From: Clavelina lepadiformis
Taxonomy: Eukaryota > Chordata > Ascidiacea > Aplousobranchia > Clavelinidae
Reading direction: 5' to 3'
DNA: 64,000 nt
Assembly (NCBI RefSeq): GCF_947623445.1
Contig: NC_135242.1
Coordinates: 22,134,001-22,198,000 of the forward strand
Part shown: piece after piece, positions 1 to 10,251 of the stretch
Numbering within the stretch: the first letter of the stretch is position 1
Layout of the letters: every line of letters starts with the position of its first letter
Translations under genes and position numbers: made by a program
Notes under the pieces: model-generated
Told to the model about the DNA's origin: nothing
Seen by the model: the letters and a program-made list of their open reading frames with translations, nothing else
Databases searched by the model: none

Positions 1-65
1 TTTCAAAAATTACAAACCATTTAAATGCCAAGACTTTTCAAACTAATTAAAATGTGTTAAAAAGT

Positions 66-155
66 TGCTCCAGGTGAGGCTCGAACTCACAACCTCCGCA
101 TTACTCCGGTACTGTCTTATAAGTACGGCGCGCTAACCGATTGCGCCACTGGAGC
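66..155 (-). tRNA. tRNA-Ile(UAU), array copy 1 (consensus)
   Basis: Read on the minus strand, the gene folds as acceptor GCTCCAG/CTGGAGC with discriminator A, D-stem GCGC/GCGC, anticodon stem CCGTA/TGCGG, loop CTTATAA with anticodon TAT, and T-arm GTGAG-TTCGAGC-CTCAC. A 16-nt intron (AGACAGTACCGGAGTA) lies one base 3' of the anticodon, the normal place for tRNA introns, so 90 bp give a 74-nt tRNA before CCA addition. It decodes the Ile codon AUA. A T5 terminator follows the 3' end. This sequence is the array consensus, and positions below use standard tRNA numbering. Confidence 0.96.
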
Positions 156-290
156 TCGGCAAATGATGATTTTTGCGATGAAACCAGCAATTTATTTTGA
201 CATATTTGGCATATTTTAGCATTTTTTTTCAAAAATTACAAACCATTAAAATGCCAAGATTTTTAAACTAATTAAAATGTGCTAAAAAGT

Positions 291-380
291 TGCTCCAGGT
301 GAGGCTCGAACTCACAACCTCCGCATTACTCCGGTACTGTTTTATAAGTACAGCGCGCTAACCGATTGCCCCACTGGAGC
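291..380 (-). tRNA. tRNA-Ile(UAU), array copy 2
   Basis: Differs from consensus by C11 to G, which mismatches the D-stem, by C28 to T (wobble kept), and by one intron base. Copies 25 and 36 carry the same set. Confidence 0.85.
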
Positions 381-516
381 TCGGCAAATGTTACTTTTTG
401 CGATCAAACCACGAAATTATTTTTTCATATTTTGCATATTTTAGCATTTTTTTTCAAAAATTTACAAACCATTAAAATGCCAAGATTTTTAAACTAATTA
501 AAATGTGTTAAAAAGT

Positions 517-606
517 TGCTCCAAGTGAGGCTCGAACTCACAACCTCCGCATTACTCCGGTACTGTCTTATAAGTACGGCGCGCTAACAGATTGCGCCAC
601 TGGAGC
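517..606 (-). tRNA. tRNA-Ile(UAU), array copy 3
   Basis: C66 to T gives a G-T pair at the foot of the acceptor stem, and D-loop G18 is T, which weakens an invariant tertiary contact. Confidence 0.87.
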
Positions 607-741
607 TCGGCAAATGATGAATTTTGCGATTAAACTAAGCATTTATTTCGATATATGTTGCATATTTTAGCATTTTTTTTCAAAAATTACAAACCATTAA
701 AATGCCAAGACTTTTAAACTAATTAAAATGTGTTAAAAAGT

Positions 742-831
742 TGCTCCAGGTGAGGCTCGAACTCACAACCTCCGCATTACTCCGGTACTGCCTTATAAGT
801 ACGGCGCGCTAACCGATTGCGCCACTGGAGC
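742..831 (-). tRNA. tRNA-Ile(UAU), array copy 4
   Basis: Mature sequence is consensus; one intron base is changed, as in copies 27 and 38. Confidence 0.94.
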
Positions 832-966
832 TCGGCAAATGATACTGTTTTAGATCAAACCACGAAATTATTTCGACAAATGTGGCATATTTTAGCATTT
901 TTTTTCAAAAATTACAAACCATTTAAATGCCAAGACTTTTAAACTAATTAAAATGTGTTAAAAATT

Positions 967-1056
967 TGCTCCAGGTGAGGCTTGAACTCACAACCTCCGC
1001 ATTACTCCGGTACTGTCTTATAAGTACGGCGCGCTAACCGATTGCGCCACTGGAGC
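967..1056 (-). tRNA. tRNA-Ile(UAU), array copy 5
   Basis: One T-loop purine change (TTCGAGC to TTCAAGC). A T5 terminator is present. Confidence 0.92.
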
Positions 1057-1191
1057 TCGGCAAATGATGATTTTTGCAATCAATCTAATCATTTATTTCG
1101 ACATATGTGGCATATTTTAGCATTTTTTTTCAAAAATTACAAACCATTAAAATGCCAAGACTTTTAAACTAATTAAAATGTGTTAAAAAGT

Positions 1192-1281
1192 TGCTCCAGG
1201 TGAGGCTCGAACTCACAACCTCCGCATTACTCCGGTACTGTCTTATAAGTACTACGCGCTAACCGATTGCGCCACTGGAGC
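1192..1281 (-). tRNA. tRNA-Ile(UAU), array copy 6
   Basis: Anticodon stem 5' strand is TAGTA instead of CCGTA: wobble at 27-43 and an A-G mismatch at 28-42. Shared with copy 10. Confidence 0.85.
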
Positions 1282-1408
1282 TCGGCAAATGATACTGTTT
1301 TAGATCAAATTATTTTGACATATGTGGCATATTTTAGCATTTTTTTTCAAAAATTACAAACCATTTAAATGCCAAGATTTTTAAACTAATTAAAATGTGC
1401 TAAAAAGT

Positions 1409-1498
1409 TGCTCCAGGCGAGACTCGAACTCACAACCTCCGCATTACTCCGGTACTGTCTTATAAGTACGGCGCGCTAACCGATTGCGCCACTGGAGC
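1409..1498 (-). tRNA. tRNA-Ile(UAU), array copy 7
   Basis: A64 to G gives a T-G pair in the T-stem, plus one T-loop base change; same type as copies 28 and 39. Confidence 0.93.
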
Positions 1499-1634
1499 TC
1501 GGCAAATGATGATTTTTGCGATCAAACTAAGCATTTATTTCGACATATGTGGCATATTTTAGTATTTTTTTTCAAAAATTACAAACCATTTAAATGCCAA
1601 GACTTTTCAAACTAATTAAAATGTGTTAAAAAGT

Positions 1635-1724
1635 TGCTCCAGGTGAGGCTCGAACTCACAACCTCCGCATTACTCCGGTACTGTCTTATAAGTACGGCGC
1701 GCTAACCGATTGCGCCACTGGAGC
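1635..1724 (-). tRNA. tRNA-Ile(UAU), array copy 8 (consensus)
   Basis: Matches copy 1 base for base. Confidence 0.96.
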
Positions 1725-1860
1725 TCGGCAAATGATGATTTTTGCGATCAAACTAAGCATTTATTTCGACATATGTGGCATATTTTAGTATTTTTTTTCA
1801 AAAATTACAAACCATTTAAATGCCAAGACTTTTCAAACTAATTAAAATGTGTTAAAAAAT

Positions 1861-1950
1861 TGCTCCAGGTGAGGCTCGAACTCACAACCTCCGCATTACT
1901 CCGGTACTGTCTTATAAGTACGGCGCGCTAACCGATTGCGCCACTGGAGC
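1861..1950 (-). tRNA. tRNA-Ile(UAU), array copy 9 (consensus)
   Basis: Matches copy 1; the terminator is T6 rather than T5. Confidence 0.96.
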
Positions 1951-2085
1951 TCGGCAAATGATGATTTTTGCGATGAAACCAGCAATTTATTTTGACATAT
2001 TTGGCGTATTTTAGCATTTTTTTGCAAAAATTACAAACCATTAAAATGCCAAGACTTTTAAACTAATTAAAATGTGTTAAAAAGT

Positions 2086-2175
2086 TGCTCCAGGTGAGGC
2101 TCGAACTCACAACCTCCGCATTACTCCGGTACTGTCTTATAAGTACTACGCGCTAACCGATTGCGCCACTGGAGC
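2086..2175 (-). tRNA. tRNA-Ile(UAU), array copy 10
   Basis: TAGTA anticodon-stem variant like copy 6, with the same following spacer type, pointing to block duplication. Confidence 0.85.
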
Positions 2176-2302
2176 TCGACAAATGATACTGTTTTAGATC
2201 AAATTATTTTGACATATGTGGCATATTTTAGCATTTTTTTTCAAAAATTACAAACCATTTAAATGCCAAGATTTTTAAACTAATTAAAATGTGTTAAAAA
2301 GT

Positions 2303-2392
2303 TGCTCCAGGCGAGATTCGAACTCACAACCTCCGCATTACTCCGGTACTGTCTTATAAGTACGGCGCGCTAACCGATTGCGCCACTGGAGC
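2303..2392 (-). tRNA. tRNA-Ile(UAU), array copy 11
   Basis: A64 to G as in copy 7, with a second T-loop base changed. Confidence 0.92.
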
Positions 2393-2527
2393 TCGGCAAA
2401 TGATACTTTTTGCGATCAAACCACGAATTTATTTTAAAAAATGTGGCATATTTTAACATTTCTTTTCAAAAATTACAAACCATTAAAATGCCAAGATTTT
2501 CAAACTAATTAAATTCTGTTAAAACTT

Positions 2528-2617
2528 TGCTCCAGGTGAGGCTCGAACTCACAACCTCCGCATTACTCCGGTACTGTCTTATAAGTACGGCGCGCTAACC
2601 GATTGCGCCACTGGAGC
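2528..2617 (-). tRNA. tRNA-Ile(UAU), array copy 12 (consensus)
   Basis: Consensus gene; terminator T4 (spacer type with AAAACTTTGC). Confidence 0.95.
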
Positions 2618-2753
2618 TCGGCAAATGATGATTTTTGCGATCAAACCACGAAATTATTTTTTCATATTTTGCATATTTTAGCATTTTTTTTCAAAAATTT
2701 ACAATCCATTAAAATGCCAAGATTTTCAAACTAATTAAAATGTGTTAAAAAGT

Positions 2754-2843
2754 TGCTCCAGGTGAGGCTCGAACTCACAACCTCCGCATTACTCCGGTAC
2801 TGTCTTATAAGTACGACTCGCTAACCGATTGCGCCACTGTAGC
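2754..2843 (-). tRNA. tRNA-Ile(UAU), array copy 13
   Basis: Three changes: C4 to A breaks acceptor pair 4-69, C25 to A breaks D-stem pair 10-25, C27 to T keeps a wobble. Shared as a set with copies 30 and 41; function doubtful. Confidence 0.75.
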
Positions 2844-2978
2844 TCGGGAAATGGGACTGTTTTAGATCAAACCACGAAATTATTTTGACATATGTGGCAT
2901 ATTTTAGCATTTTTTTCAAAAATTACAAACCATTAAAAATGCCAAGACTTTTAAACTAATTGAAATGTGTTAAAAAGT

Positions 2979-3068
2979 TGCTCCAGGTGAGGCTCGAACT
3001 CACAACCTCCGCATTACTCCGGTACTGTCTTATAAGTACGGCGCGCTAACCGATTGCGCCACTGGAGC
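2979..3068 (-). tRNA. tRNA-Ile(UAU), array copy 14 (consensus)
   Basis: Consensus gene with T5 terminator. Confidence 0.96.
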
Positions 3069-3203
3069 TCAGCAAATGATACTTTTTGCGATCAAAGTAA
3101 GCATTTATTTCGACATATGTGGCATATTTTAGTATTTCTTTTCAAAAATTACAAACCATCAAAATGCCAAGATTTTTAAACTAATTAAATTGTGTTAAAA
3201 CTT

Positions 3204-3293
3204 TGCTCCAGGTGAGGCTCGAACTCACAACCTCCGCATTACTCCGGTACTGTCTTATAAGTACGGCGCGCTAACCGATTGCGCCACTGGAGC
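3204..3293 (-). tRNA. tRNA-Ile(UAU), array copy 15 (consensus)
   Basis: Consensus gene with T4 terminator. Confidence 0.95.
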
Positions 3294-3428
3294 TCTGCAA
3301 ATGATACTTGTTGCGATCAAACCACGAATTTATTTTGACATATGTGGTATATTTTAGCATTTCTTTTCAAAAATTACAAACCATTAAAATGCCAAGATTT
3401 TCAAACTAATTAAAATGTGTTAAAAAGT

Positions 3429-3518
3429 TGCTCCAGGTGAGGCTCGAACTCACAACCTCCGCATTACTCCGGTACTGTCTTATAAGTACGGCGCGCTAAC
3501 CGATTGCGCCACTGTAGC
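3429..3518 (-). tRNA. tRNA-Ile(UAU), array copy 16
   Basis: C4 to A breaks one acceptor pair; otherwise consensus. Confidence 0.85.
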
Positions 3519-3653
3519 TCGGCAAATGGGACTGTTTTAGATCAAACCACGAAATTATTTTGACATATGTGGCATATTTTAGCATTTTTTTTCAAAAATT
3601 ACAAACCATTGAAATGCCAAGACTTTTAAACTAATTAAAATGTGTTAAAAAGT

Positions 3654-3743
3654 TGCTCCAGGTGAGGCTCGAACTCACAACCTCCGCATTACTCCGGTAC
3701 TGTCTTATAAGTACGGCGCGCTAACGGATTGCGCCACTGGAGC
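3654..3743 (-). tRNA. tRNA-Ile(UAU), array copy 17
   Basis: D-loop G18 is C; otherwise consensus. Confidence 0.9.
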
Positions 3744-3878
3744 TCGGCAAATGATGATTTTTGCAATCAAACTAAGCGTTTATTTCGACATATGTGGCAT
3801 ATTTTAGCATTTTTTTTCAAAAATTACGAACCATTAAAATGTCAAGATTTTTAAACTAATTAAAATGTGTTAAAAAGT

Positions 3879-3968
3879 TGCTCCAGGTGAGGCTCGAACT
3901 CACAACCTCCGCATTACTCCGGTACTGTCTTATAAGTACTATGCGCTAACCTATTGCGCCACTGGAGC
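3879..3968 (-). tRNA. tRNA-Ile(UAU), array copy 18
   Basis: D-loop C17 to A, G26 to A, and the TAGTA anticodon-stem variant with its 28-42 mismatch. Confidence 0.8.
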
Positions 3969-4095
3969 TCGGCAAATGATACTGTTTTAGATCAAATTAT
4001 TTTGACATATGTGGCATATTTTAGTATTTTTTTTCAAAAATTACAAACCATTTAAATGCCAAAATTTTTAAACTAATTAAAATGTGTTAAAAAGT

Positions 4096-4185
4096 TGCTC
4101 CAGGCGAGGCTCGAACTCACAACCTCCGCATTACTCCGGTACTGTCTTATAAGTACGGCGCGCTAACCGATTGCGCCACTGGAGC
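4096..4185 (-). tRNA. tRNA-Ile(UAU), array copy 19
   Basis: Only A64 to G (T-G pair in the T-stem). Confidence 0.94.
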
Positions 4186-4321
4186 TCTGCAAATGATACT
4201 GTTTGCGATCAAACCACGACTTTATTTTGACATATGTGGCATATTTTAGCATTTCTTTTCAAAAATTACAAACCATTAAAATGCCAAGACTTTTCAAACT
4301 AATTAAAATGTGTTAAAAAGT

Positions 4322-4411
4322 TGCTCCAGGTGAGGCTCGAACTCACAACCTCCGCATTACTCCGGTACTGTCTTATAAGTACTATGCGCTAACCGATTGC
4401 GCCACTGGAGC
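4322..4411 (-). tRNA. tRNA-Ile(UAU), array copy 20
   Basis: G26 to A with TAGTA anticodon-stem strand, as in copy 18 but with an intact D-loop. Confidence 0.83.
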
Positions 4412-4538
4412 TCGGCAAATGATACTGTTTTAGATCAAATTATTTTGACATATGTGGCATATTTTAGCATTTCTTTTCAAAAATTACAAACCATTAAAAT
4501 GCCAAGATTTTCAAACTAATTAAATTGTGTTAAAACTT

Positions 4539-4628
4539 TGCTCCAGGTGAGGCTCGAACTCACAACCTCCGCATTACTCCGGTACTGTCTTATAAGTACG
4601 GCGCGCTAACCGATTGCGCCACTGGAGC
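4539..4628 (-). tRNA. tRNA-Ile(UAU), array copy 21 (consensus)
   Basis: Consensus gene, T4 terminator. Confidence 0.95.
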
Positions 4629-4762
4629 TCGGCAAATGATGATTTTTGCGATCAAACTAAGCATTTATTTTGACATATGTGGCATATTTTAGCAATTTTT
4701 TCAAAAATTACAAACCATTAAAATACCAAGATTTTTAAACTGATTAAATTGTGTTAAAACTT

Positions 4763-4852
4763 TGCTCCAGGTGAGGCTCGAACTCACAACCTCCGCATTA
4801 CTCCGGTACTGTCTTATAAGTACAGCGCGCTAACCGATTGCGCCACTGGAGC
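4763..4852 (-). tRNA. tRNA-Ile(UAU), array copy 22
   Basis: C28 to T only; wobble keeps the anticodon stem. T4 terminator. Confidence 0.94.
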
Positions 4853-4987
4853 TCGGCAAATGATACTGTTTGCGATCAAACCACGACTTTATTTTGACAT
4901 ATGTGGCATATTTTAGCATTTTTTTCAAAAATTACAAACCATTAAAATGCCAAGACTTTTCAAACTAATTAAAATGTGTTAAAAAGT

Positions 4988-5077
4988 TGCTCCAGGTGAG
5001 GTTCGAACTCACAACCTCCGCATTACACCGGTACTGTCTTATAAGTACGGCGCGCTAACCGATTGCGCCACTGGAGC
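4988..5077 (-). tRNA. tRNA-Ile(UAU), array copy 23
   Basis: One T-loop change and one intron change. Confidence 0.93.
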
Positions 5078-5212
5078 TCGGCAAATGATGATTTTTGCGA
5101 TCAAACCACGAAAATATTTTGACATATGTGGCATATTTTAGTATTTCTTTCCAAAAATTACAAACCATTAAAATGCCAAGATTTTTAAACTAATTAAATT
5201 GTGTTAAAACTT

Positions 5213-5302
5213 TGCTCCAGGTGAGGCTCGAACTCACAACCTCCGCATTACTCCGGTACTGTCTTATAAGTACGGCGCGCTAACCGATTGCGCCACTGGA
5301 GC
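5213..5302 (-). tRNA. tRNA-Ile(UAU), array copy 24 (consensus)
   Basis: Consensus gene, T4 terminator. Confidence 0.95.
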
Positions 5303-5437
5303 TCGGCAAATGATGATTTTTGCGATGAAACCAGCAATTTATTTTGACATATTTGGCATATTTTAGCATTTTTTTGCAAAAATTACAAACCATTAAAATG
5401 CCAAGATTTTTAAACTAATTAAAATGTGCTAAAAAGT

Positions 5438-5527
5438 TGCTCCAGGTGAGGCTCGAACTCACAACCTCCGCATTACTCCGGTACTGTTTTATAAGTACAG
5501 CGCGCTAACCGATTGCCCCACTGGAGC
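5438..5527 (-). tRNA. tRNA-Ile(UAU), array copy 25
   Basis: Same variant set as copy 2 (C11 to G, C28 to T, intron change), with near-identical flanking spacers. Confidence 0.85.
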
Positions 5528-5663
5528 TCGGCAAATGTTACTTTTTGCGATCAAACCACGAAATTATTTCTTCATATTTTGCATATTTTAGCATTTTTTT
5601 TCAAAAATTTACAAACCATTAAAATGCCAAGATTTTTAAACTAATTAAAATGTGTTAAAAAGT

Positions 5664-5753
5664 TGCTCCAGGTGAGGCTCGAATTCACAACCTCCGCATT
5701 ACTCCGGTACTGTCTTATAAGTACGGCGCGCTAACAGATTGCGCCACTGGAGC
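5664..5753 (-). tRNA. tRNA-Ile(UAU), array copy 26
   Basis: G18 to T in the D-loop, as in copy 3, plus G53 to A, which breaks the last T-stem pair. Confidence 0.82.
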
Positions 5754-5888
5754 TCGGCAAATGATGAATTTTGCGATCAAACTAAGCATTTATTTCGATA
5801 TATGTTGCATATTTTAGCATTTTTTTTCAAAAATTACAAACCATTAAAATGCCAAGACTTTTAAACTAATTAAAATGTGTTAAAAAGT

Positions 5889-5978
5889 TTCTCCAGGTGA
5901 GGCTCGAACTCACAACCTCCGCATTACTCCGGTACTGCCTTATAAGTACGGCGCGCTAACCGATTGCGCCACTGGAGC
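5889..5978 (-). tRNA. tRNA-Ile(UAU), array copy 27, damaged end
   Basis: C72 to A removes the first acceptor pair (G1-C72), likely harming 3' processing or charging; the intron variant is that of copies 4 and 38. Confidence 0.72.
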
Positions 5979-6113
5979 TCGGCAAATGATACTGTTTTAG
6001 ATCAAACCACGAAATTATTTCGACATATGTGGCATATTTTAGCATTTTTTTTCAAAAATTACAAACCATTTAAATGCCAAGATTTTTAAACTAATTAAAA
6101 TGTGTTAAAAAGT

Positions 6114-6203
6114 TGCTCCAGGCGAGACTCGAACTCACAACCTCCGCATTACTCCGGTACTGTCTTATAAGTACGGCGCGCTAACCGATTGCGCCACTGG
6201 AGC
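6114..6203 (-). tRNA. tRNA-Ile(UAU), array copy 28
   Basis: A64 to G and a T-loop change, as copies 7 and 39. Confidence 0.93.
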
Positions 6204-6338
6204 TCGGCAAATGATACTTTTTGCGATCAAACCACGACTTTATTTTGACATATGTGGCATATTTTAACATTTCTTTTCAAAAATTACAAACCATTAAAAT
6301 GCCAAGATTTTCAAACTAATTAAATTTTGTTAAAACTT

Positions 6339-6428
6339 TGCTCCAGGTGAGGCTCGAACTCACAACCTCCGCATTACTCCGGTACTGTCTTATAAGTACG
6401 GCGCGCTAACCGATTGCGCCACTGGAGC
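6339..6428 (-). tRNA. tRNA-Ile(UAU), array copy 29 (consensus)
   Basis: Consensus gene, T4 terminator; its spacer matches those of copies 12 and 40. Confidence 0.95.
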
Positions 6429-6564
6429 TCGGCAAATGATGATTTTTGCGATCAAACAACGAAATTATTTTTTCATATTTTGCATATTTTAGCATTTTTT
6501 TTCAAAAATTTACAATCCATTAAAATGCCAAGATTTTCAAACTAATTAAAATGTGTTAAAAAGT

Positions 6565-6654
6565 TGCTCCAGGTGAGGCTCGAACTCACAACCTCCGCAT
6601 TACTCCGGTACTGTCTTATAAGTACGACTCGCTAACCGATTGCGCCACTGTAGC
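6565..6654 (-). tRNA. tRNA-Ile(UAU), array copy 30
   Basis: C4 to A, C25 to A, C27 to T, as copy 13, with the same GGGAAATGGGA spacer start. Confidence 0.75.
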
Positions 6655-6789
6655 TCGGGAAATGGGACTGTTTTAGATCAAACCACGAAATTATTTTGAC
6701 ATACGTGGCATATTTTAGCATTTTTTTTCAAAAATTACAAACCATTAAAATGCCAAGATTTTCAAACTAATTAAAATGTGCTAAAAAGT

Positions 6790-6879
6790 TGCTCCAGGTG
6801 AGGCTCGAACTCACAACCTCCGCATTACTCCGGTACTGTCTTATAAGTACGGCGCGCTAACCGATTGCGCCACTGGAGC
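6790..6879 (-). tRNA. tRNA-Ile(UAU), array copy 31 (consensus)
   Basis: Consensus gene, T5 terminator. Confidence 0.96.
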
Positions 6880-7013
6880 TCGGCAAATGATGATTTTTGC
6901 GATCAAACTAACCATTTATTTCGACATATGTGGCATATTTTAGCATTTTTTTCAAAAATTACGAACCATTAAAATGCCAAGACTTTTAAACTAATTAAAA
7001 TGTGTTAAAAAGT

Positions 7014-7103
7014 TGCTCCAGGTGAGGCTCGAACTCACAACCTCCGCATTACTCCGGTACTGTCTTATAAGTACGGCGCGCTAACCGATTGCGCCACTGG
7101 AGC
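7014..7103 (-). tRNA. tRNA-Ile(UAU), array copy 32 (consensus)
   Basis: Consensus gene, T5 terminator. Confidence 0.96.
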
Positions 7104-7237
7104 TCGGCAAATGATGAGTTTTACGATCAAACTAACCATTTATTTCGACATATGTGGCATATTTTAGCATTTTTTTCAAAAATTACAAACCATTAAAATG
7201 CCAAGACTTTTAAACTAATTAAAATGTGTTAAAAAGT

Positions 7238-7327
7238 TGCTCCAGGTGAGGCTCGAACTCACAACCTCCGCATTACTCCGGTACTGTCTTATAAGTACGA
7301 CTCGCTAACCGATTGCGCCACTGGAGC
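7238..7327 (-). tRNA. tRNA-Ile(UAU), array copy 33
   Basis: C25 to A and C27 to T with an intact acceptor; same type as copy 46. Confidence 0.85.
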
Positions 7328-7462
7328 TCGGCAAATGATACTGTTTGCGATCAAACCACGACTTTATTTTGACATATGTGGCATATTTTAGCATTTCTTT
7401 TCAAAAATTACAAACCATTAAAATGCCAAGAATTTTAAACTAATTAAATTGTGTTAAAACTT

Positions 7463-7552
7463 TGCTCCAGGTGAGGCTCGAACTCACAACCTCCGCATTA
7501 CTCCGGTACTGTCTTATAAGTACGGCGCGCTAACCGATTGCGCCACTGGAGC
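7463..7552 (-). tRNA. tRNA-Ile(UAU), array copy 34 (consensus)
   Basis: Consensus gene, T4 terminator. Confidence 0.95.
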
Positions 7553-7687
7553 TCGGCAAATGTTACTTTTTGCGATCAAACCACGAAATTATTTCTTCAT
7601 ATTTTGCATATTTTAACATTTCTTTTCAAAAATTACAAACCATTAAAATGCCAAGATTTTCAAACTAATTAAATTTTGTTAAAACTT

Positions 7688-7777
7688 TGCTCCAGGTGAG
7701 GCTCGAACTCACAACCTCCGCATTACTCCGGTACTGTCTTATAAGTACGGCGCGCTAACCGATTGCGCCACTGGAGC
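7688..7777 (-). tRNA. tRNA-Ile(UAU), array copy 35 (consensus)
   Basis: Consensus gene, T4 terminator. Confidence 0.95.
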
Positions 7778-7912
7778 TCGGCAAATGATGATTTTTGCGA
7801 TCAAACTAAGCATTTATTTTGACATATTTGGCATATTTTAGCATTTTTTTGCAAAAATTACAAACCATTAAAATGCCAAGATTTTTAAACTAATTAAAAT
7901 GTGCTAAAAAGT

Positions 7913-8002
7913 TGCTCCAGGTGAGGCTCGAACTCACAACCTCCGCATTACTCCGGTACTGTTTTATAAGTACAGCGCGCTAACAGATTGCCCCACTGGA
8001 GC
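7913..8002 (-). tRNA. tRNA-Ile(UAU), array copy 36
   Basis: Copy 2/25 variant set plus G18 to T in the D-loop. Confidence 0.8.
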
Positions 8003-8138
8003 TCGGCAAATGTTACTTTTTGCGATCAAACCACGAAATTATTTCTTCATATTTTGCATATTTTAGCATTTTTTTTCAAAAATTTACAAACCATTAAAAT
8101 GCCAAGATTTTTAAACTAATTAAAATGTGTTAAAAAGT

Positions 8139-8228
8139 TGCTCCAAGTGAGGCTCGAACTCACAACCTCCGCATTACTCCGGTACTGTCTTATAAGTACG
8201 GCGCGCTAACCGATTGCGCCACTGGAGC
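8139..8228 (-). tRNA. tRNA-Ile(UAU), array copy 37
   Basis: C66 to T (G-T pair) as in copy 3, with a normal D-loop. Confidence 0.92.
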
Positions 8229-8363
8229 TCAGCAAATGATACTTTTTGCGATCAAACTAAGCATTTATTTCGATATATGTTGCATATTTTAGCATTTTTT
8301 TTCAAAAATTACAAACCATTAAAATGCCAAGACTTTTAAACTAATTAAAATGTGTTAAAAAGT

Positions 8364-8453
8364 TGCTCCAGGTGAGGCTCGAACTCACAACCTCCGCATT
8401 ACTCCGGTACTGCCTTATAAGTACGGCGCGCTAACCGATTGCGCCACTGGAGC
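8364..8453 (-). tRNA. tRNA-Ile(UAU), array copy 38
   Basis: Consensus mature sequence; intron variant of copies 4 and 27. Confidence 0.95.
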
Positions 8454-8588
8454 TCGGCAAATGATACTGATTTAGATCAAACCACGAAATTATTTCGACA
8501 TATGTGGCATATTTTAGCATTTTTTTTCAAAAATTACAAACCGTTTAAAAGCCAAGATTTTTAAACTAATTAAAATGTGTTAAAAAGT

Positions 8589-8678
8589 TGCTCCAGGCGA
8601 GACTCGAACTCACAACCTCCGCATTACTCCGGTACTGTCTTATAAGTACGGCGCGCTAACCGATTGCGCCACTGGAGC
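8589..8678 (-). tRNA. tRNA-Ile(UAU), array copy 39
   Basis: A64 to G and T-loop change, as copies 7 and 28. Confidence 0.93.
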
Positions 8679-8813
8679 TCGGCAAATGATACTTTTTGCG
8701 ATCAAACCACGACTTTATTTTGACATATGTGGCATATTTTAACATTTCTTTTCAAAAATTACAAACCATTAAAATGCCAAGATTTTCAAACTAATTAAAT
8801 TTTGTTAAAACTT

Positions 8814-8903
8814 TGCTCCAGGTGAGGCTCGAACTCACAACCTCCGCATTACTCCGGTACTGTCTTATAAGTACGGCGCGCTAACCGATTGCGCCACTGG
8901 AGC
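8814..8903 (-). tRNA. tRNA-Ile(UAU), array copy 40 (consensus)
   Basis: Consensus gene, T4 terminator. Confidence 0.95.
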
Positions 8904-9039
8904 TCGGCAAATGATGATTTTTGCGATCAAACCACGAAATTATTTTTTCATATTTTGCATATTTTAGCATTTTTTTTCAAAAATTTACAATCCATTAAAA
9001 TGCCAAGATTTTCAAACTAATTAAAATGTGTTAAAAAGT

Positions 9040-9129
9040 TGCTCCAGGTGAGGCTCGAACTCACAACCTCCGCATTACACCGGTACTGTCTTATAAGTAC
9101 GACTCGCTAACCGATTGCGCCACTGTAGC
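9040..9129 (-). tRNA. tRNA-Ile(UAU), array copy 41
   Basis: Copy 13/30 set (C4 to A, C25 to A, C27 to T) plus one intron change. Confidence 0.74.
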
Positions 9130-9264
9130 TCGGGAAATGGGACTGTTTTAGATCAAACCACGAAATTATTTTGACATATTTGGCATATTTTAGCATTTTT
9201 TTTCAAAAATTACAAACCATTAAAATGCCAAGATTTTCAAACTAATTAAAATGTGCTAAAAAGT

Positions 9265-9354
9265 TGCTCCAGGTGAGGCTCGAACTCACAACCTCCGCAT
9301 TACTCCGGTACTGTCTTATAAGTACGGCGCGCTAACCGATTGCGCCACTGGAGC
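9265..9354 (-). tRNA. tRNA-Ile(UAU), array copy 42 (consensus)
   Basis: Consensus gene, T5 terminator. Confidence 0.96.
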
Positions 9355-9488
9355 TCGGCAAATGATGAGTTTTACGATCAAACTAACCATTTATTTCGAC
9401 ATATGTGGCATATTTTAGCATTTTTTACAAAAATTACGAACCATTAAAATGCCAAGACTTTTAAACTAATTAAAATGTGTTAAAAAGT

Positions 9489-9578
9489 TGCTCCAGGTGA
9501 GGCTCGAACTCACAACCTCCGCATTACTCCGGTACTGTCTTATAAGTACGGCGCGCTAACCGATTGCGCCACTGGAGC
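9489..9578 (-). tRNA. tRNA-Ile(UAU), array copy 43 (consensus)
   Basis: Consensus gene, T5 terminator. Confidence 0.96.
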
Positions 9579-9712
9579 TCGGCAAATGATGAGTTTTACG
9601 ATCAAACTAACCATTTATTTCGACATATGTGGCATATTTTAGCATTTTTTTCAAAAATTACAAACCATTAAAATGCCAAGACTTTTAAACTAATTAAAAT
9701 GTGTTAAAAAGT

Positions 9713-9802
9713 TGCTCCAGGTGAGGCTCGAACTCACAACCTCCGCATTACTCCGGTACTGTCTTATAAGTACGGCGCGCTAACCGATTGCGCCACTGGA
9801 GC
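9713..9802 (-). tRNA. tRNA-Ile(UAU), array copy 44 (consensus)
   Basis: Consensus gene, T5 terminator. Confidence 0.96.
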
Positions 9803-9937
9803 TCGGCAAATGATACTGTTTGCGATCAAACCACGAAAATATTTTGACATATGTGGCATATTTTAGCATTTCTTTTCAAAAATTACAAACCATTAAAATG
9901 CCAAGATTTTCAAACTAATTAATTTGTGTTAAAACTT

Positions 9938-10027
9938 TGCTCCAGGTGAGGCTCGAACTCACAACCTCCGCATTACTCCGGTACTGTCTTATAAGTACGG
10001 CGCGCTAACCGATTGCGCCACTGGAGC
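9938..10027 (-). tRNA. tRNA-Ile(UAU), array copy 45 (consensus)
   Basis: Consensus gene, T4 terminator. Confidence 0.95.
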
Positions 10028-10161
10028 TCGGCAAATGATGATTTTTGCGATCAAACTAAGCATTTATTTCGACATATGTGGCATATTTTAGCATTTTTTT
10101 CTAAAATTACAAACCATTAAAATGCCAAGATTTTTAAACTGATTAAATTGTGTTAAAAAGT

Positions 10162-10251
10162 TGCTCCAGGTGAGGCTCGAACTCACAACCTCCGCATTAC
10201 TCCGGTACTGTCTTATAAGTACGACTCGCTAACCGATTGCGCCACTGGAGC
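10162..10251 (-). tRNA. tRNA-Ile(UAU), array copy 46
   Basis: C25 to A and C27 to T, as copy 33. Confidence 0.85.
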
